From assembly GCF_033807575.1 (NCBI RefSeq), contig NW_026907801.1, positions 372,001 to 436,000 on the forward strand: DNA of 64,000 bases, in the 5' to 3' direction. Positions 14,103 to 26,600 of this stretch are shown here, one piece after another (the stretch's first letter is position 1; each line of letters opens with the position of its first letter). The translations under genes were made by a program, and so were the position numbers. The stretch comes from Cydia pomonella (taxonomy: Eukaryota; Arthropoda; Insecta; Lepidoptera; Tortricidae). The notes beneath the pieces are model-generated. The model was not told the origin of the DNA. It did no database searches and worked only from the letters and a program-made list of their open reading frames with translations.

Positions 14103-14576
14103 TTGATAAACTATTTAATTTTATCTACACACATACCCTCTATGATGCGATAAAAACCGCAAATTTCGGCCGGCATAGACATAACCTGTTTTGTTACAAC
14201 ACAGGTTATCTCTATGCTGTCTATGCTGTCTATCTATATTACATAGTAACGCCGATATCAATTTAATAATGACATTCAAATTTCGAGCATCTCTGAATAA
14301 CAAAGGAATGTGATTTGACCTCGTTTTAAGGTGACGTTTTATTCAGTATGTGATTAAATGCCACAATAGCGGGCGCAACATGCGTTCCATAATAGAGAGC
14401 TTATAATAAGTGTGTAGATAACGCAGTGTATGTAACTGTACATAATTAGGCATCAAGAACTCGCGTGATATTTTTATGAAACTCGCTTTCAGCTCGTTCG
14501 TATTTGTATGCCTTTAATTATGTAACAGTCACATAAACTACTATTTTCTAATTTGAAAAATAGGTATAGTAAAGTG

Positions 14577-15010
14577 AGCTAGAGTATTTTATACAATCGT
14601 GATATAATAGAGAGCTTTTCAGTCGAGTACCGTGTTTAAGCAACGAAGCTTGCTGAGTTACCTAAGTGAGGCACGAGATTGAAAAGCTTGATTATATCAC
14701 TATTGTATACAATACTTTCTCTACGAGTCATTAATCATATTTTTTTATTATAAAACCTAAATAGATAATGAAAATAAGATACTTACCAATTACAGTAGAC
14801 AAAAATACATAAACACGCGAGCTCTCGCCCGCCCGTCCCCCGTTCTATGAGAGCGCGGCGGCACGAGATTGGTTAATTTTTCATATAGTTGACTACAGCG
14901 TATCAAAATAAATTTTATAGTTGAGTTGGGAGCTAGAATAAGCAAAGTACGCAATTACAGTTTGGAATACGAAATCTTAATTCAATCATTACAGCCGACG
15001 AGTAGAAAAA
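14577..15010. repeat. Dispersed repeat, three copies in window
   Basis: TTATACAATCGTGATATAAT, AAAGCTTGATTATATCACTA and GTTGACTACAGCGTATCAAA recur at 18470-18900 (tandem duplication) and 25465-25875 (inside the mariner-type MITE). Confidence 0.7.
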
Positions 15011-15346
15011 TATTATATTAATAAATTTAATGAAAAAATATAAAATCAAATAACCAACATAGCGATTATTGATAAAACTATTATAGGCAGCGTCATAAAT
15101 ATTGAATACCAGCACGTGCACAACTTTTTTCATGACGTGAAGGTCTGATCACTTTTAGTTGTGGTATAAACCAAGCGTCGAGTTCCTAACTTTCTTATCT
15201 TGTTTTCTGTTGACACGGGGCTAACTTATTTGATACAATAATCTAGTCTCAGCTGTCGGTGCTGGCGTACTAACGTAATAAAGGATGATTAAGTGGTTTG
15301 TGATCTAAGTAAAAATTTATTTCACAGAATATATAGGTATTATTTT

Positions 15347-15500
15347 GACGACCGTCCGGTCTGACCTAGTCAGTAACACTGCCGATGGCTTTGGATTCAA
15401 AATTTCGGTTAGAGCATTTATTTGTATGATGAGGATGTTTTTTGTGAGGATATCCTTATAATATCATTTATTTACTATTATTATATCTTTGCGATAGGAA
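15347..15500 (+). mobile_element. tRNA-derived SINE copy (in duplication copy 1)
   Basis: GACCTAGTCAGTAACACTGC, GGATTCAAAATTTCGG and GCATTTATTTGTATGATGAG match the SINE family; B box decayed. Confidence 0.65.
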
Positions 15501-16065
15501 TATAGGTACCTACTCAATAACTTTCATCAGAGTAAGATCCTTTTTAGCTATAGTAAGTAAAAGGTACAAACTTATAATGTAAAGCAATTTCACAGACCGT
15601 AATTAATAACAAGTCGAATTTATGCCTAACGAGATGAAAGCTAACTTACAATTTTAAAGGATCAATTACATTGAAGCTTAATTTAATTACAATAGTCTAC
15701 TCGTAGTCTTGGATATATTTAAACAAAGGTATGGTTTATTAATATGTATTTGTCCTTAGAAGCTCAAAATTATAGTCAAACAACTTTGTCAGTAGAAAAA
15801 GCACGAAATTCGAATTTTCTATGCCTTTTTTCTACTGACAACATGGCTTGACAGTCTATAAATATTATTTATAAGACATTTTCTGCTTAGCAAAACACCA
15901 GTATGGTTATTTTTTAACAGCAGGCCCTAGAACCTTGTTGATCTGCTGATAAGAAGCTGCGAAGTCAGACATTTGAAGAATATTTTCAGACATTTGACCG
16001 CTTTAGTGAAGACTCTCTTAAACTGCATTTCCTGTCTATTTGTACCCAAAGAAATATAAAAATCT

Positions 16066-16536
16066 TAAACTGCAGGTCCTGGGCCCTATTGAGCTGGTCT
16101 GCCCCTCAAAATAAATATAGTTTCAGACATTTAACTTTTAAACCTGCTTGTTCTAAGGCCCTTTTTAGCTAGGCAGACATGTTCTGCTCCTCTAAATATT
16201 TTTTCTGACACTTTACTTGACTTTTAAGCTGCAGGTCCCAAGGCTTTGGTGAGCTGTCGGTGAGCAGCTGCAGCCAGCCGCCTGAGCAGTCTCCTCAGGC
16301 ACTTGACTGCTTTCCTGAGAACGCTCACTCGGACCACCCTTCTGCTTGTTGAATGTTCTATGGTCGTCTTCTTTTCAGACACAGAAGTCGTCAGTCGTCG
16401 TCGTGAGTCGACTTTAAGCTGCAGGTCCTAAGGCTCTGTTGAGCTGCCGGTGAGCAGCTGCAGCCAGCCTCCTGAACCGTATTCTCAAACACAAACACTT
16501 TTGCTTGTTGGATGTTCTATGGTTGTATTTTTTCCA
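16066..16536 (-). pseudogene. Decaying array of Ir40a last-exon ends (copy 1)
   Basis: Same array as in the other duplication copy: best units 16415-16536 and 16231-16379, with older traces near 16140 and 16066. The array therefore predates the 3.9-kb duplication. Confidence 0.75.
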
Positions 16537-16553
16537 GGCACTTGACTAGACTT

Positions 16554-16747
16554 TTAAACTGCAGGTCCCAAAGCTCTGTCAAGTTGACGGTGAGCAGCCG
16601 CAGCCAGCCGCCTGATCAGTCTCCTCAGGCACTTGACTGCTTTCCTGAGAACGCTCACTCGGACCACCCTTCTGCTTGTTGAATGTTCTATGGTCGTCTT
16701 CTTTTTGGAACGACGGTGGAGTTGAATTTCGACGGCTAGGGCTATAG
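16554..16747 (-). CDS. Ir40a: Duplicate terminal exon of Ir40a (exon 15')
   Basis: Same 194 bp, same acceptor (CATTTCCCAG), same frame and stop as 20442-20635, but in duplication copy 1. The product would differ at two of 63 residues (SKKK for SKKR, SVLRK for SILRK). It could serve as an alternative last exon from exon 14 across a 4.4-kb intron, or be unused because the proximal copy is met first. No exon 14 is duplicated with it. Confidence 0.6.
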
Positions 16748-17867
16748 CTGGGAAATGATAGAAAAATGTAAATAAAAACAGAATTAACAAATTGGTAGAC
16801 GATTTCTAAAAGCTCAATCATCTTTCTTCTGTTACACCATTCAAAATCTTTATAGTTATAGATAATATTGATTTGCAACCGTAAAAATTATTGAATTACA
16901 GAAAAAAATTAATAATTCATCGCTTTGGAATCTGGACAAAAGGTTTTTTTTTTATATTTTTTCCTTTAACTTGTAATTTTGTAGTATAGCTTGCAGACTG
17001 GCGTAAAATATACGTCTGCTTGATAAAAAATAGTTTTGCAAACATTGACACTTATATAACATATCTACACATAGGCTGATTTGTATTTCCTCATAATTTA
17101 CAGACAGTATCTCCAAAACAATCATTTTGAGAGTAAATTCGCAAAGTATTTCAAATTAGACAGATCTTAATTCTTGGAATTATTGTTAGCAGCGGGACAG
17201 TTGGACAGTCAGAGACGTTGAAGCGGGCCAGATTAACTTTATTAGCAGCAGCCTACAAAGGCGATTTAATTCAATAAGATCGTTTCCTTTCTGGAGACGT
17301 ACGGACTTTGATTGACACCATTTTTTAAGAGGGGGTTAAAGCAAAAGTGAAGATTTTACACGTTTTAATCAAACGCAAATGCCATGAAAAAAAATCACAC
17401 GGAAATAAGACTATTTTAGCAAGGGCGGAAAGTTACTCTGTCTGTTAAGTACTTCTTTACGCTTAAACTACAGAACCGATTGAAATGAAATTTCGTATAG
17501 AGATAGTTTAAGGCCCGGAAAAGGACTGAGGATAGTTTTTATTAATCATCATCATCATCATTTTACAGAGACCAAGTCACCGGCAGAAGCCAGTAACAAA
17601 AAAAATCACTCTGTGGTTTAAACAGCCAGAGATTCCATGACTGGGTAAAGTATTTAAACGAGTTTTAGTTTTTCTGCATCGTTTTTTACTAAATTCAGTT
17701 TTAAGGATAAATATTGCAGCCATTTTAATCGGCGGTCGTTGATAAAAGTCTGTACACTTCAACCCCAAAAAGCCGGAACATCCAATGGTGAACTAGTTTG
17801 GAATTTATTGTGGGAGAATACCGTTAACAATTGAATCCAAATGGCTGTTATAGCTGTTATGAGTATC

Positions 17868-18001
17868 GGTCCGATTCGAACAATGCTTCTAAGAAGTCAC
17901 AACGATACGATACAATCTGTCAGTGTCAAAAGTGACATTTCTTTACACTGACAGATCGGTATCGGATCGTTGTGACTTCTTAATTGTTCGAATCGGGCCG
18001 T
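17868..18001. mobile_element. Foldback MITE in duplication copy 2
   Basis: Counterpart of 13969-14102; nearly identical sequence. Confidence 0.7.
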
Positions 18002-19237
18002 TTATAAACTATTTAATTTTATCTACACACATACCCTCTATGATGCGTTTAAAAACCGCAAATTTCGGCCAGCATAGATATAACCTGTTTTGTTACAACA
18101 CATTTCATATCTATGAAAATGTTATTATTGCGTAATAGTAACGTCGATATCAATTTAATAATGAAATTCAATTGAACATCTCTGAATAACAAAGGAATGT
18201 GATTTGACCTCATTTTAAGATGACGTTTTATTCAGTATGTGATTAAATGCCACAATAGCGGGCGCAACATGCGTTCCATAATAGAGAGCTTATAATATGT
18301 GTGTAGATAACGCAGTGTATGTAACTGTACATAATTAGGCATCAAGAACTGGTGTGATGTTTTATGAAACTCGCTTTCAGCTCGTTCGTATTTGTATGCC
18401 TTTCATTATGTAACAGTCACATAAACTACTATTTTCTAATTTGAAAAATAGGTATAGTAAAGTGAGCTATAGTATTTTATACAACGGTGATATAATAGAG
18501 AGCTTTTCAGTCGAGTACCGTGTTTAAGCAACGAAGCTTGCTGAGTTACCTAAGTGAGGCACGAGATTGAAAAGCTTGATTATATCACTATTGTATACAA
18601 TACTTTCTCTAGGAGTCATTAATCATATTTTTTTATTATAAAACCTAAATAGATAATGAAAATGAGATACTTACCAATTACAGTAGACAAAAATACATAA
18701 ACACGCGAGCTCTCGCCCGCCCGTCCCCCGTTCTATGAGAGCGCGGCGGCACGAGATTGGTTAATTTTTCATATAGTTGACTACAGCGTATCAAAATAAA
18801 TTTTATAGTTGAGTTGGGAGCTAGAATAAGCAAAGTACGCAATTACAGTTTGGAATACGAAATCTTAATTCAATCATTACAGCCGACGAGTAGAAAAATA
18901 TTATATTAATATATTTAATGAAAAAATATAAAATCAAATAACCAACATAGCGATTATTGATAAAACTATTATAGGCAGCGTCATAAATATTGAATACCAG
19001 CACGTGCACAACTTTTTTCATGACGTGAAGGTCTGATCACTTTTAGTTGTGGTATAAACCAAGCGTCGAGTTCCTAACTTTCTTATCTTGTTTTCTGTTG
19101 ACACGGGGCTAACTTATTTGATACAATAATCTAGTCTCAGCTGTCGGTGCTGGCGTACTAACGTAATAAAGGATGATTAAGTGGTTTGTGACCTAAGTAA
19201 AAATTTATTTCACAGAATATATAGGTATTATTTTGAC

Positions 19238-19392
19238 GACCGTCCGGTCTGACCTAGTCAGTAATACTGCCGATGGCTTTGGATTCAAAATTCCGGTTAG
19301 GGCATTTATTTGTATGATGAGGATGTTTTTGTGAGGATATCCTTATAATATCATTTATTTACTATTATTATATCTTTGCGATAGGAATATAG
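19238..19392 (+). mobile_element. tRNA-derived SINE copy (in duplication copy 2)
   Basis: The duplicated counterpart of 15347-15500, with GACCTAGTCAGTAATACTGC and GATTCAAAATTCCGG. Confidence 0.65.
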
Positions 19393-19951
19393 GTACCTAC
19401 TCAATAACTTTCATCAGAGTAAGATCCTTTTTAGCTACAGTAAGTAAAAGGTACAAACTTATAATGTAAAGCAATTTCACAGACCGTAATTAATAACAAG
19501 TCGAATTTATGCCTAACGAGATGAAAGCTAACTTACAATTTTAAAGGATCAATTACATTGAAGCTTAATTTAATTACAATAGTCTACTCGTAGTCTTTGA
19601 ATATATTTAAACAAAGGTATGGTTTATTTATATGTATTTGTCCTTAGAAGCTCAAAATTATAGTCAAACAACTTTGTCAGTAGAAAAAGCACGAAATTCG
19701 AATTTTCTATGCCTTTTTTCTACTGACAACATGGCTTGACAGTCTATAAATATTATTTATAAGACATTTTCTGCTTAGCAAAACACCAGTATGGTTATTT
19801 TTTAACAGCAGGCCCTAGAACCTTGTTGATCTGCTGATAAGAAGCTGCGAAGTCAGACATTTGAAGAATATTTTCAGACATTTGACCGCTTTAGTGAAGA
19901 CTCTCTTAAACTGCATTTCCTGTCTATTTGTATCCAAAGAAATATAAACAT

Positions 19952-20424
19952 CTTAAACTGCAGGTCCTAGGCCCTGTTGAGCTGGTCTGCCTCTCAAAAT
20001 AAATATAGTTTCAGACATTTAACTTTTAAACCTGCTTGTTCTAAGGCCCTTTTTAGCTAGGCAGACATGTTCTGCTCCTCTAAATATTTTTTCTGACACT
20101 TTACTTGACTTTTAAGCTGCAGGTCCCAAGGCTTTGGTGAGCTGTCGGTGAGCAGCTACAGCCAGCCGCCTGAGCAGTCTCCTCAGGTACTTGACTGCTT
20201 TCCTGAGAACGGTCACTCGGACCACCCTTCTGCTTGTTGAATGTTCTATGGTCGTCTTCTTTTCAGACACAGAAGTCGTCAGTCGTCGTCGTGAGTCGAC
20301 TTTAAGCTGCAGGTCCTAAGGCTCTGTTGAGCTGCCGGTGAGCAGCTGCAGCCAGCCTCCTGAACCGTATTCTCAAACACAAACACTTTTGCTTGTTGGA
20401 TGTTCTATGGTTGTATTTTTTCCA
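19952..20424 (-). pseudogene. Decaying array of Ir40a last-exon ends (copy 2)
   Basis: Repeated partial copies of the coding end of exon 15: 20303-20424, 20119-20267, and older traces near 20030 and 19952, each starting on the plus strand with a (T)TTAARCTGCAGGTCC-like stop-plus-AVPG signature. The unit at 20119-20267 keeps an open frame (EKKTTIEHSTSRRVVRV to a stop) but lacks the TM3 coding part and the acceptor. Others carry deletions. Confidence 0.75.
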
Positions 20425-20441
20425 GGCACTTGACTAGACTT

Positions 20442-20635
20442 TTAAACTGCAGGTCCCAAAGCTCTGTCAAGTTGACGGTGAGCAGCCGCAGCCAGCCGCC
20501 TGATCAGTCTCCTCAGGCACTTGACTGCTTTCCTTAGAATGCTCACTCGGACCACCCTTCTGCTTGTTGAATGTTCTATGGTCGTCCTCTTTTTGGAACG
20601 ACGGTGGAGTTGAATTTCGACGGCTAGGGCTATAG
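20442..20635 (-). CDS. Ir40a: Ir40a exon 15, proximal terminal exon
   Basis: Acceptor TTCTATCATTTCCCAG after a 519-nt intron. G from exon 14 plus CT gives Ala, then IALAVEIQLHRRSKKRT (end of TM3 and LxxEI), and a basic Arg-rich tail ending RALGPAV and TAA at 20442-20444. Lies in duplication copy 2 (17143-21005). A near-identical exon lies at 16554-16747. Confidence 0.9.
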
Positions 20636-23600
20636 CTGGGAAATGATAGAAAAATGAAAATAAAAACAGAATTAACAAATTGGTAGACGATTTCTAAAAG
20701 CTCAATCATCTTTCTTCAGTTACACCATTCAAAATCTTTATAGTTATAGATAATATTGATTTGCAACCGTAAAAATTTTTGAATTACAGAAAAAATTGAA
20801 TAATTCATCGCTTTTTTTATATTTTTTCCTTTAACTTGTAATTTTGTAGTATAGCTTGCAGATTGACGTAAAATATACGTCTGCTTGATAAAAAAATAGT
20901 TTTGCAAACGTTGACACTTATATAACACATCTACACATAGGCTGATTTGTATTTCCTCATAATTTACAGACAGTATCTCCAAAACAATCATTTTGAGAGT
21001 AAATTGTAGAACAGAAACATTTTTTCAATGTGATACTTTTAGTATAGGTACGATTATCTTTAAAATTATGCGATGGGATCTAAAACAAATCAAATTATTA
21101 CCCGTATTGTCGTAGAAGAGTGTCAAAGAGATATAAATGGAACAGAAGGGTTACCTGCCAGTAAATGGCCGATCCCCAGTAAGCAGAACGCACCCCGAAG
21201 CATGCTCAGTGACACGGGGGTGAGGCCTTTCGTCGACTCTACCTGTTGCGCCTACAACCAAAATTACCCTTACTACGCCGCCCCTGTGACTTACAATGTA
21301 TAAAGGGCGTATCCAGAATTAGGAAGGGTAAGTTCACCAAAGAAAGCAGTTTGGAAAAATTTATCACCTAGTACTTGTACAGGTTCTCTTTATTCTTCGA
21401 AAGCTGATGAGAAAATTGCATTTTGTTTACGAGAGTTGTCACTATTAAACCAAACGAATATTTCTACAAATATTTGTCTGTTTCTGTTTAGAGCTCAAAG
21501 TTTATTATTATTGACAAATAATCTGAAGCAAATTTTGAGTTCTTCATGTTGGTTTTTGAGTGGTTTTGAATGATAAATATTTAATAGCATCCATTTGAAT
21601 TTCATTTATAGTTATAGATTAATATAATATAATATAATATAATAGTTCACAGTTACTGTCTTCGCGTTGGTGTGGTGAAAATTTTGTGTTTCACTCGGTA
21701 GCAGTGTGTTTAACCTTCGTGCCTTGAAACCCTCACAACGCTCAAGATTCCAATTTTTTTGCAATCTAATTTTCAATAATTATTGAAAATTAGAATTTTG
21801 AATAATTTTTTTTTTCATATTTTTTCCCCTATGTACACCTAATAACCAACCTTGGTGCCAAAATTCAAGTTTCTAGGTCATCTGGAAGTGGGTTAGGTTT
21901 TTGATCTATAAGTCAGTCACAAAAATGCCGGTTTTTTTTAAACATTAATTTATCAATAACTGTTTGAGCTACGTTTATGAAATTTTGTATTTTAGACCAG
22001 CTAAAGGGCTTGAATAACTTTGTCAAATTTCATGTGTGTAGGTTAAATAGGTTTCAAGTTGTGAAGGGGTCAAAAGTAGCACGAAATGGTTGGTGTAATA
22101 TTACACACGGTTGCGTCGCCACCCCCCGAGGGTTGCCCACCTTGTCGTGGTGGAGGGGCTTAGTAGCCGTGGCTTGGTCTCCCACGGTGAAGCGAAGAGG
22201 CAACCAGGGCCGGCCTGTTTGAGGTGCGGGCTGGCCCGAGGAGGACGCTCCAAGTGGGCTTGGCAAGCCCGCTTGTGACGCGTTGGAGGTGGACCGTCGA
22301 GGAAGAGGAGTGTCGGTATTGCGGTGAGCCGTTCTCCCTATCCTCGACGGCCGAGGTGGGATCGCGAAGGAGCCGCTCGCTGGCGGCTGCCGCCGGTGGG
22401 GTCGCGGACGAGTACGCAAGCGTTCCTGTAACCCCACCAATAAGGCGGTGAGGTGGCATATGGGGGGTTTTTAGTGGGTATACCGTGGGCCTCATTAGCC
22501 TAGACGGGAGTCCCACATAACCACTCGGGTCACCCCCGCACCCGGGTGGTATTCGGAATGCATTTTCCCCCTAGAAAAAAAAAAGGTTGCGTCGCCAGTT
22601 CCTTTTTCTTTGAACTTGGCTGAACACGCTACCGCGTGTCTAGATTTTAATTGTTAAATCGGTTAGTATGCAGTCTTGCATCTGTCATACTGCCTGCCAC
22701 CCCTCGGCCCGCCGCTGGCGTTACCTTCTTAACTCAGTCGGATAATGTAATGAAAAAGCACGAGTGTTACAATATACTGAAAAAGCACGCGAGTTTAATA
22801 TCTAGAATTATGAGCCAAAAACCGGTGGAATAAAAACACCGTTTTGAGCAAGTGTATTGAAAAAAGCATTACCTGTGACGTAGTACCAGTGGAGTCCTTC
22901 AGTTCCGAGCCGTCCTGATCAGACTCGCTGACCGGGTCGGACCTTCGAGAGTGCTCCGGCAGGTTCTTGTACTCGTCCATCGTCATCTTGGCTATGATGC
23001 CGGCTTCGAATAGCGACATTATGCTGAAAATATACCCGGTTATATTTGTGCAGCTTGGGGTATTTTCTCAATATTGAAATAAACTTAAAGTAAGGACGAT
23101 AAGAACGAAGAACTTTGTTCATTGACATTCCATTTTACGCCATCATATTTATGTTGCTATGTCGCTTGCACAGTGGCATTGACCGCCGGCTTAGTCGGCG
23201 GGACAGCGATATAATTATGCCCGTGCGATAGAGATGGAAAGTTACGTGTCAATGTACGTAATTCTGCGTGCTTAGCGTCCTCATTTTAGTATAATTATTA
23301 CACTTTACCTGGAATTTAAAATAATACGATTATTTTTTAATTCACGATTTGTTTTGCATCTAATTGATACCATCTTTTGTTAAATTTATATATAATTAAG
23401 GCAATAAGATCGCAGACATTTTATTATGGAGTAACCGAACTAAAATCTTTACTCAAAAGGAAATTTCTTGTTTTTTAGTTTTATTGTCACTCTCCGTCGT
23501 CATAGTAACGGGTATTGTGTAGGTATACCCCAATAAAGCAAATTGAGTGTACTGAAGCTACGTCTATAATAAAACCATTAGGTTTAAGTATGTATGAGCA

Positions 23601-26600
23601 AATGGTATTAATTCATTAGACAACATTTTTATTTAATGAACTTTGAAGGAGAAATTGAATATTTATTCAAGAAACATAATATACTTTTTACTAAATTAAA
23701 ATATAAATAAATGATAAAAAAACAAATAAATACACGATTCATAGATTTAGAAAAGGTTATTAAGTGGATAATAAATGAATTATACCTAGGCAATTCATTT
23801 TCAAATTCTTCTTCAAGGGGCTAATTTGATTCTCTGGGACTTTGGTCAAAGGAACAAATAAAACTAGAAGGAAACAAGGAAAAATTACACTTTAATTTTA
23901 GCACGTAACGTAAAACTGCAACGTATGAAAGTCGCGGTGCATTATATCAAATTTGTGCAATACTCGATCATCATTTGACTAGGTATCCTATCATTCAAAC
24001 AAAATTTGTAATTTGTATAATGATAATTAAGTATGTAGTGGAAACACTTATGAACTTCAACATCAAAGTGATATCTACAGTGAACATATCGTAAACGTGA
24101 ATGGTCAGTGGGCGCGCCTCGATCAGCTGAGTGAACGCCTTAGCCTGCGCGCGCGCGTTCGGCTGCAGGTCGTAGTCCATCACCAGCTCATTTACCAACA
24201 CCTTTGTTTGCCCACGCACCGACAGCAAGCCATCGCAAACAAGCGACAATACCAGCAAGTAAAACAACTTGATACCACTCCAACCAATGGACAATATTAA
24301 GTCGACAATAATCATCTCTTTTTGAAACGAATACAATAACACCCATATAGAAAGCAGTACGTTAATGAACGTAGATATTAATGACATGAAGATTTGAAAG
24401 TTGTAGAGGTTATTTATCAAGCGGCTCGTCTCTCCGATAACGTCGTACACCTGCGAGAGTTCATGCAGTTTTGTCTCCATTTTATCCTGGCGAATTGTCG
24501 TAGCGAATGCTTTGTGCTTTTTTTCATTTTCTTTGACAAGTCTATCGAGACTGTTATTGATTATAACCAGTCGAACTTTAAGCATGTGAACCAAGACACA
24601 TACAAACAATATTTCAACGTCATGCAACGTGTATATACTGCCGACAATATAAAAATAAATATAATTAGTGATATTTCTACTCAAGGAGTACAACACGAAG
24701 TATACCGAATTTAAGACGAGTGTTGCAAAAATAATGGTGTAATTATATCTCCTTGTAGTTTTGTAAAAGTTTTCCATCAAAGTGAGGTTCAATCTTGAGT
24801 CGATTTCCGCAAAATTTGAGACGATACGAATGTTTTCAGCGTTCCTCCATAACAAATGAATTATTACAACTGCAATATACAATATGTAACATAGTATCGA
24901 GCTGGAAAATTCTAAAATTCCAATTAATGAAGCAATTGTTTTGATTTCTGTTATAGGCGTATAGTTGAGAAGAAATGATCCAAACGTGCCAGCGGAAATC
25001 ATCGCTAAAAATAATCCAAATCCTTTAACTCTCCAGTCGGTAGCGATCATATCGTTATTTTTAATGCAAAATCTAAACACTCCAAAAATGTGTTCGAAGA
25101 TAAACAGTGGTTTTAAAGAATAAATCACTTTATGTATTCCATTGTTATCTTTCCTTTTGTCATTTATCTGGCCCTTTGTATTCACAGTGATATTAGTACT
25201 CATATTATAACTTTCTTTTCGATTCCTGAATTTTGACTAAGAAGCCCGTGTGACGGTCTCGAAATATTTTTGAAGACTGTAATGCGTATTGGACTTAGAA
25301 CCAATAATATTTAATAGAAAAAAGTGTTTCGTAGCCATCAATTACTTAACTCTAATGAACTTCAATAACATTTAATAAATCATTAATGAAAAGGTCACAC
25401 CAATGTAATGTATTTTTTATTTTAATAACAAATGTTATAGCATACAGTCGAGTTCACAATAGTATTTTATACAATCGTGATATAATAGAGAACTTTGGAG
25501 TCGACTACCGTGTTTAGTAAGTAAGGAGTAGGTACGAGATTAAAAAGCTTGATTATATCGCTATCGTATACAATATTTTTTCTACGAGTCATCTAAAATA
25601 ATATTTTTTTTTACTCTGATGCCTTCATAATTAATGAAAATTAGTAAATATCTCAGTACACAAAATGAAGTAAAAAAGACATAAACGAGTGACTATTGTC
25701 GCCCGTTTATCTCTTTTCTATGAGAGCGTGGCTGCGTGTGATTGGTCAAATTCTTTACAGTTGACTACAGCGTATCGAAATGAATATTATAGTTGAGTTG
25801 GGAGCCCATACAAGAAAAATACACAATTATAGTATCGCATACGAAATTTCAACCATTACAGTCGACAAGTAGAAAAACATCTTAACAAGCCAACATTCCA
25901 AAAAAGTATATTTTTTAAGTACACGCCTCAAAAACACTGATAATAAGGTAACAGTAAGGTGAGTAGATCGTGTGTATTTTTGCAATGTTGGCTTAGCATC
26001 TTTATGTTTGTGAACTCGACTGTACAAACTTTTATAGTAATTTTTACTATGGCAGTGACACAAAATGTACACATTATGATTAAATAAAAAATAAATCCAA
26101 CGCAATGAAACGGATAAACCGATTTTAATAAAACGGATAAACCAAACTATCGTTTGTTTCGTTCAGGTCCTTCTCCGGACGCAGCTCGCTGAGCACTGAG
26201 CGGACGGCCATGCGTGCCCAGAATTGCGGATGTCCATGTTATTGGATTGTTATTTTTAATTATCGTAACAAAAATAATAATATTCGTTAAGGTCGATGAA
26301 AAATAACGTCATGGAGTGGGTTTAGCCAGCAGAGTTTTACACATAGTGGTAAACTTATAACATAATCTTATAACCTTTTTGTGTCGGGAGTTAAAAACGG
26401 GGTGGTTCTGAAATGCAAAGACCACTTTTAAATTTAAATATTATCACTTCTACACATGTTTTATGTAATTAATCAAAAAAGTTCACAGATTTCGAATTAG
26501 TTACTCCCACAAACCTAAATTTTAATGCAAAAATAATGATACTTATGACTTAAATTAGTCAAAATAATTCTATTCAAAAGTCGGTACGGTTGAAAATAAA

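Larger units (their letters stand above)
13243..17142. repeat. 3.9-kb tandem duplication, copy 1 (distal)
   Basis: Matches 17143-21005 almost base for base over its whole length, in direct orientation and abutting. Contains the duplicate terminal exon 15', a last-exon fragment array, a SINE, a foldback element and a dispersed repeat. Differs from copy 2 by scattered substitutions, a few small indels and a local rearrangement at about 14170-14240. Confidence 0.95.
17143..21005. repeat. 3.9-kb tandem duplication, copy 2 (proximal to Ir40a)
   Basis: Begins AAAGTATTTCAAATTAGACA exactly as copy 1 and ends at GAGAGTAAATT, after which sequence continues uniquely to Ir40a exon 14. This copy lacks about 20 bp near 20815 that copy 1 has. 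It carries the exon 15 that is adjacent to the rest of the gene. Confidence 0.95.

Noticed and set aside
16579..16878. Minus-strand frame of 99 codons over the duplicate terminal exon
   Set aside because: Another frame of the Ir40a exon 15' region; the receptor frame is the one in phase with exon 14.
22054..22516. Overlapping frames of 75-128 codons on both strands
   Set aside because: High GC removes stop codons by chance; the region is a retroposon with target duplications, and no domain is recognisable.
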